NCBI RefSeq assembly: GCF_002112505.1
Contig: NZ_NEHW01000012.1
Coordinates: 124,001-188,000 of the forward strand
DNA from: Pseudomonas sp. R28(2017)
Lineage (GTDB): Bacteria; Pseudomonadota; Gammaproteobacteria; Pseudomonadales; Pseudomonadaceae
Reading direction: 5' to 3'
Length of the DNA: 64,000 nucleotides
Below, piece by piece: positions 62,848 through 64,000 of this stretch. The position numbers and the translations under genes are program-made. Below the pieces are notes generated by a model that did not search any database, was not told the DNA's origin, and worked only from the letters and a program-made list of their open reading frames with translations. Position 1 is the first letter of the stretch, and every line of letters begins with the position of its first letter.

Positions 62848-64000
62848 ACAGCGAACTGCCGGTGCTCAGCGCCCGCCAGAAGGTGGCAGCCTTTGCCTCC
62901 ATGTGTGTGGGAATGTTCATTGCCTTGATCGATATCCAGATTGTCTCGGCATCGCTCAAGGACATCGGGGGTGGGCTGTCTGCCGGTGCGGATGACACCG
63001 CCTGGGTGCAGACGGCCTACCTGATAGCCGAGATCATCGTGATCCCACTCTCAGGCTGGCTGTCGCGGGTGATGAGCACGCGCTGGCTATTTGCCGCCTC
63101 GGCCGCGGGCTTTACCTTGACCAGCCTGCTCTGCGCAGTGGCCTGGAACATCCAGAGCATGATCGCATTCCGCGCGCTGCAAGGCTTTCTGGGTGGGTCG
63201 ATGATCCCCCTGGTGTTCACCACGGCGTTTATCTACTTCAGCGGCCCGCAACGGGTGATTGCCGCCTCGGTGATTGGCGCCATCGCCTCGCTCGCGCCAA
63301 CCCTGGGGCCAGCGGTTGGCGGCTGGATCACCGATGTCTCGTCCTGGCACTGGTTGTTCTACATCAACCTGGTGCCCGGTATCTTCGTCACCGTCGCTGT
63401 CCCCCTGCTGGTCAAGGTCGACCAGCCCAACCTGGCTTTGCTCAAGGGCGCCGACTACCTGGGGATGGGCCTGATGGCAGTGTTTCTGGGTTGCCTGGAG
63501 TACACCCTGGAAGAAGGGCCACGCTGGAACTGGTTCAGCGACAGCACGATTGCCACCACGGCCTGGCTGGCAGGCCTGTGTGGCGTTCTGTTCGTCTGGC
63601 GCAGCCTGAGGGTGGCGCAGCCCATCGTCGACCTGCATGCCCTGGGCGATCGCAACTTTGCCCTGGGTTGCCTGTTTTCGTTCATCACCGGCATCGGGAT
63701 CTTCGCCACGATCTACCTGACACCGTTGTTCCTGGGCCGTGTGCGCGGTTACGGTGCCCTCGATATCGGCCTGGCGGTGTTCTCCACAGGGGTATTCCAG
63801 CTATTGGCGATCCCGGTGTACGCCTTTCTCGCCAACCGTGTGGACTTGCGCTGGATACTGATGTTGGGCCTGGCACTGTTTGGCCTGTCGATGTGGGACT
63901 TTACGCCCATTACCCATGACTGGGGTGCCAGGGAGCTGTTGTTGCCCCAGGCCATTCGAGGGTTCGCACAACAAATGGCGGTGCCGCCGACGGTCACGCT
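62844..64000 (+). CDS. EmrB-type DHA2 MFS efflux pump (3' end cut by window edge)
   Basis: About 385 residues are visible, with at least ten membrane segments. It begins MNSELPVLSARQKVAAFASM, with FIALIDIQIVSASLKDI in the first helix, the loop LSGWLSRVMSTRWLF and the motif C-like LAPTLGPAVGGWITDVSSWH in helix 5, all typical of the DHA2 (14-TMS) family. The start ATG overlaps the stop of the emrA-like gene by four bases (ATGA), so the two are coupled and form one pump. About a quarter of the protein lies beyond the window. The substrate is unknown. Confidence 0.92.
   Translation, partial: MNSELPVLSARQKVAAFASMCVGMFIALIDIQIVSASLKDIGGGLSAGADDTAWVQTAYLIAEIIVIPLSGWLSRVMSTRWLFAASAAGFTLTSLLCAVAWNIQSMIAFRALQGFLGGSMIPLVFTTAFIYFSGPQRVIAASVIGAIASLAPTLGPAVGGWITDVSSWHWLFYINLVPGIFVTVAVPLLVKVDQPNLALLKGADYLGMGLMAVFLGCLEYTLEEGPRWNWFSDSTIATTAWLAGLCGVLFVWRSLRVAQPIVDLHALGDRNFALGCLFSFITGIGIFATIYLTPLFLGRVRGYGALDIGLAVFSTGVFQLLAIPVYAFLANRVDLRWILMLGLALFGLSMWDFTPITHDWGARELLLPQAIRGFAQQMAVPPTVT

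Overview
The window looks like a chromosomal segment of a Pseudomonas, most likely of the P. putida group. It is GC-rich and contains an arnBC start for L-Ara4N modification of lipid A, a bacteriophytochrome with an HWE kinase, an SdsA-type alkyl sulfatase, several AraC/LysR regulators and a very large surface protein. The species is inferred from gene content and protein style; no rRNA or tRNA was seen to anchor it. Both edges cut genes (arnC on the left, an EmrB-type transporter on the right).

Region 1 (1-4149, minus strand): the beginning of an arn operon (arnB then arnC, running off the left edge), a 484-bp gap, a small membrane protein and a secreted MetA-degradation-type outer membrane protein. 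Region 2 (4276-21280, plus strand): a large block of envelope genes. It starts with an octaheme c-type cytochrome fused to HEAT/TPR repeats. A tight MoxR / DUF58 / DUF4381 / VWA / VWA-TPR / BatD operon follows, then a periplasmic HAD phosphatase, a C-type arylsulfatase with a good terminator, a fused MFS/spermidine-synthase-like membrane protein, a DUF2252 kinase-like protein and an MscS channel.

Region 3 (21283-37600, minus strand) is the most striking. It is a five-gene coupled operon for a 3.5-kilo-residue surface protein with an N-terminal LEPRxLL-like motif, a DUF4347 domain and nine C-terminal VCBS-type repeats. In transcription order the genes are: a secreted HlyD-type adaptor, a GAF-HlyD fusion, an M50 (site-2-protease-like)-HlyD fusion, the giant protein, and a TolC-type lipoprotein. 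Adaptors and outer-membrane channel are present, but no ABC exporter is encoded anywhere in the window. The M50-HlyD fusion occupies the place where the ABC transporter of a type I system would be expected. I regard this as the best candidate for an under-described export system.

Region 4 (37697-50600) is accessory metabolism: an AraC regulator, a DUF3313 lipoprotein, a FadL-type porin and a periplasmic alkyl sulfatase (probably alkyl sulfate use); an AspT-type antiporter; a methyltransferase; an MFS exporter; a Cys-nucleophile alpha/beta hydrolase divergent from an AraC regulator; and a patatin-like phospholipase. Region 5 (50622-64000): a flavin monooxygenase, a secreted YtcJ-like amidohydrolase, a thymidylate-kinase-like protein, a divergent SDR/LysR pair, a bacteriophytochrome-HWE kinase-receiver protein convergent with a DUF1704 (QEGLA) putative metallopeptidase, and a GlxA-type regulator divergent from an EmrA/EmrB-type efflux pair.

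Non-coding signals include two convincing intrinsic terminators, a perfect 16-bp-arm AT-rich palindrome at 45047-45082, a 22-bp hairpin at 54780-54827, and a repeated operator-like element between the SDR and LysR genes. I saw no CRISPR array, insertion sequence, tRNA or rRNA.
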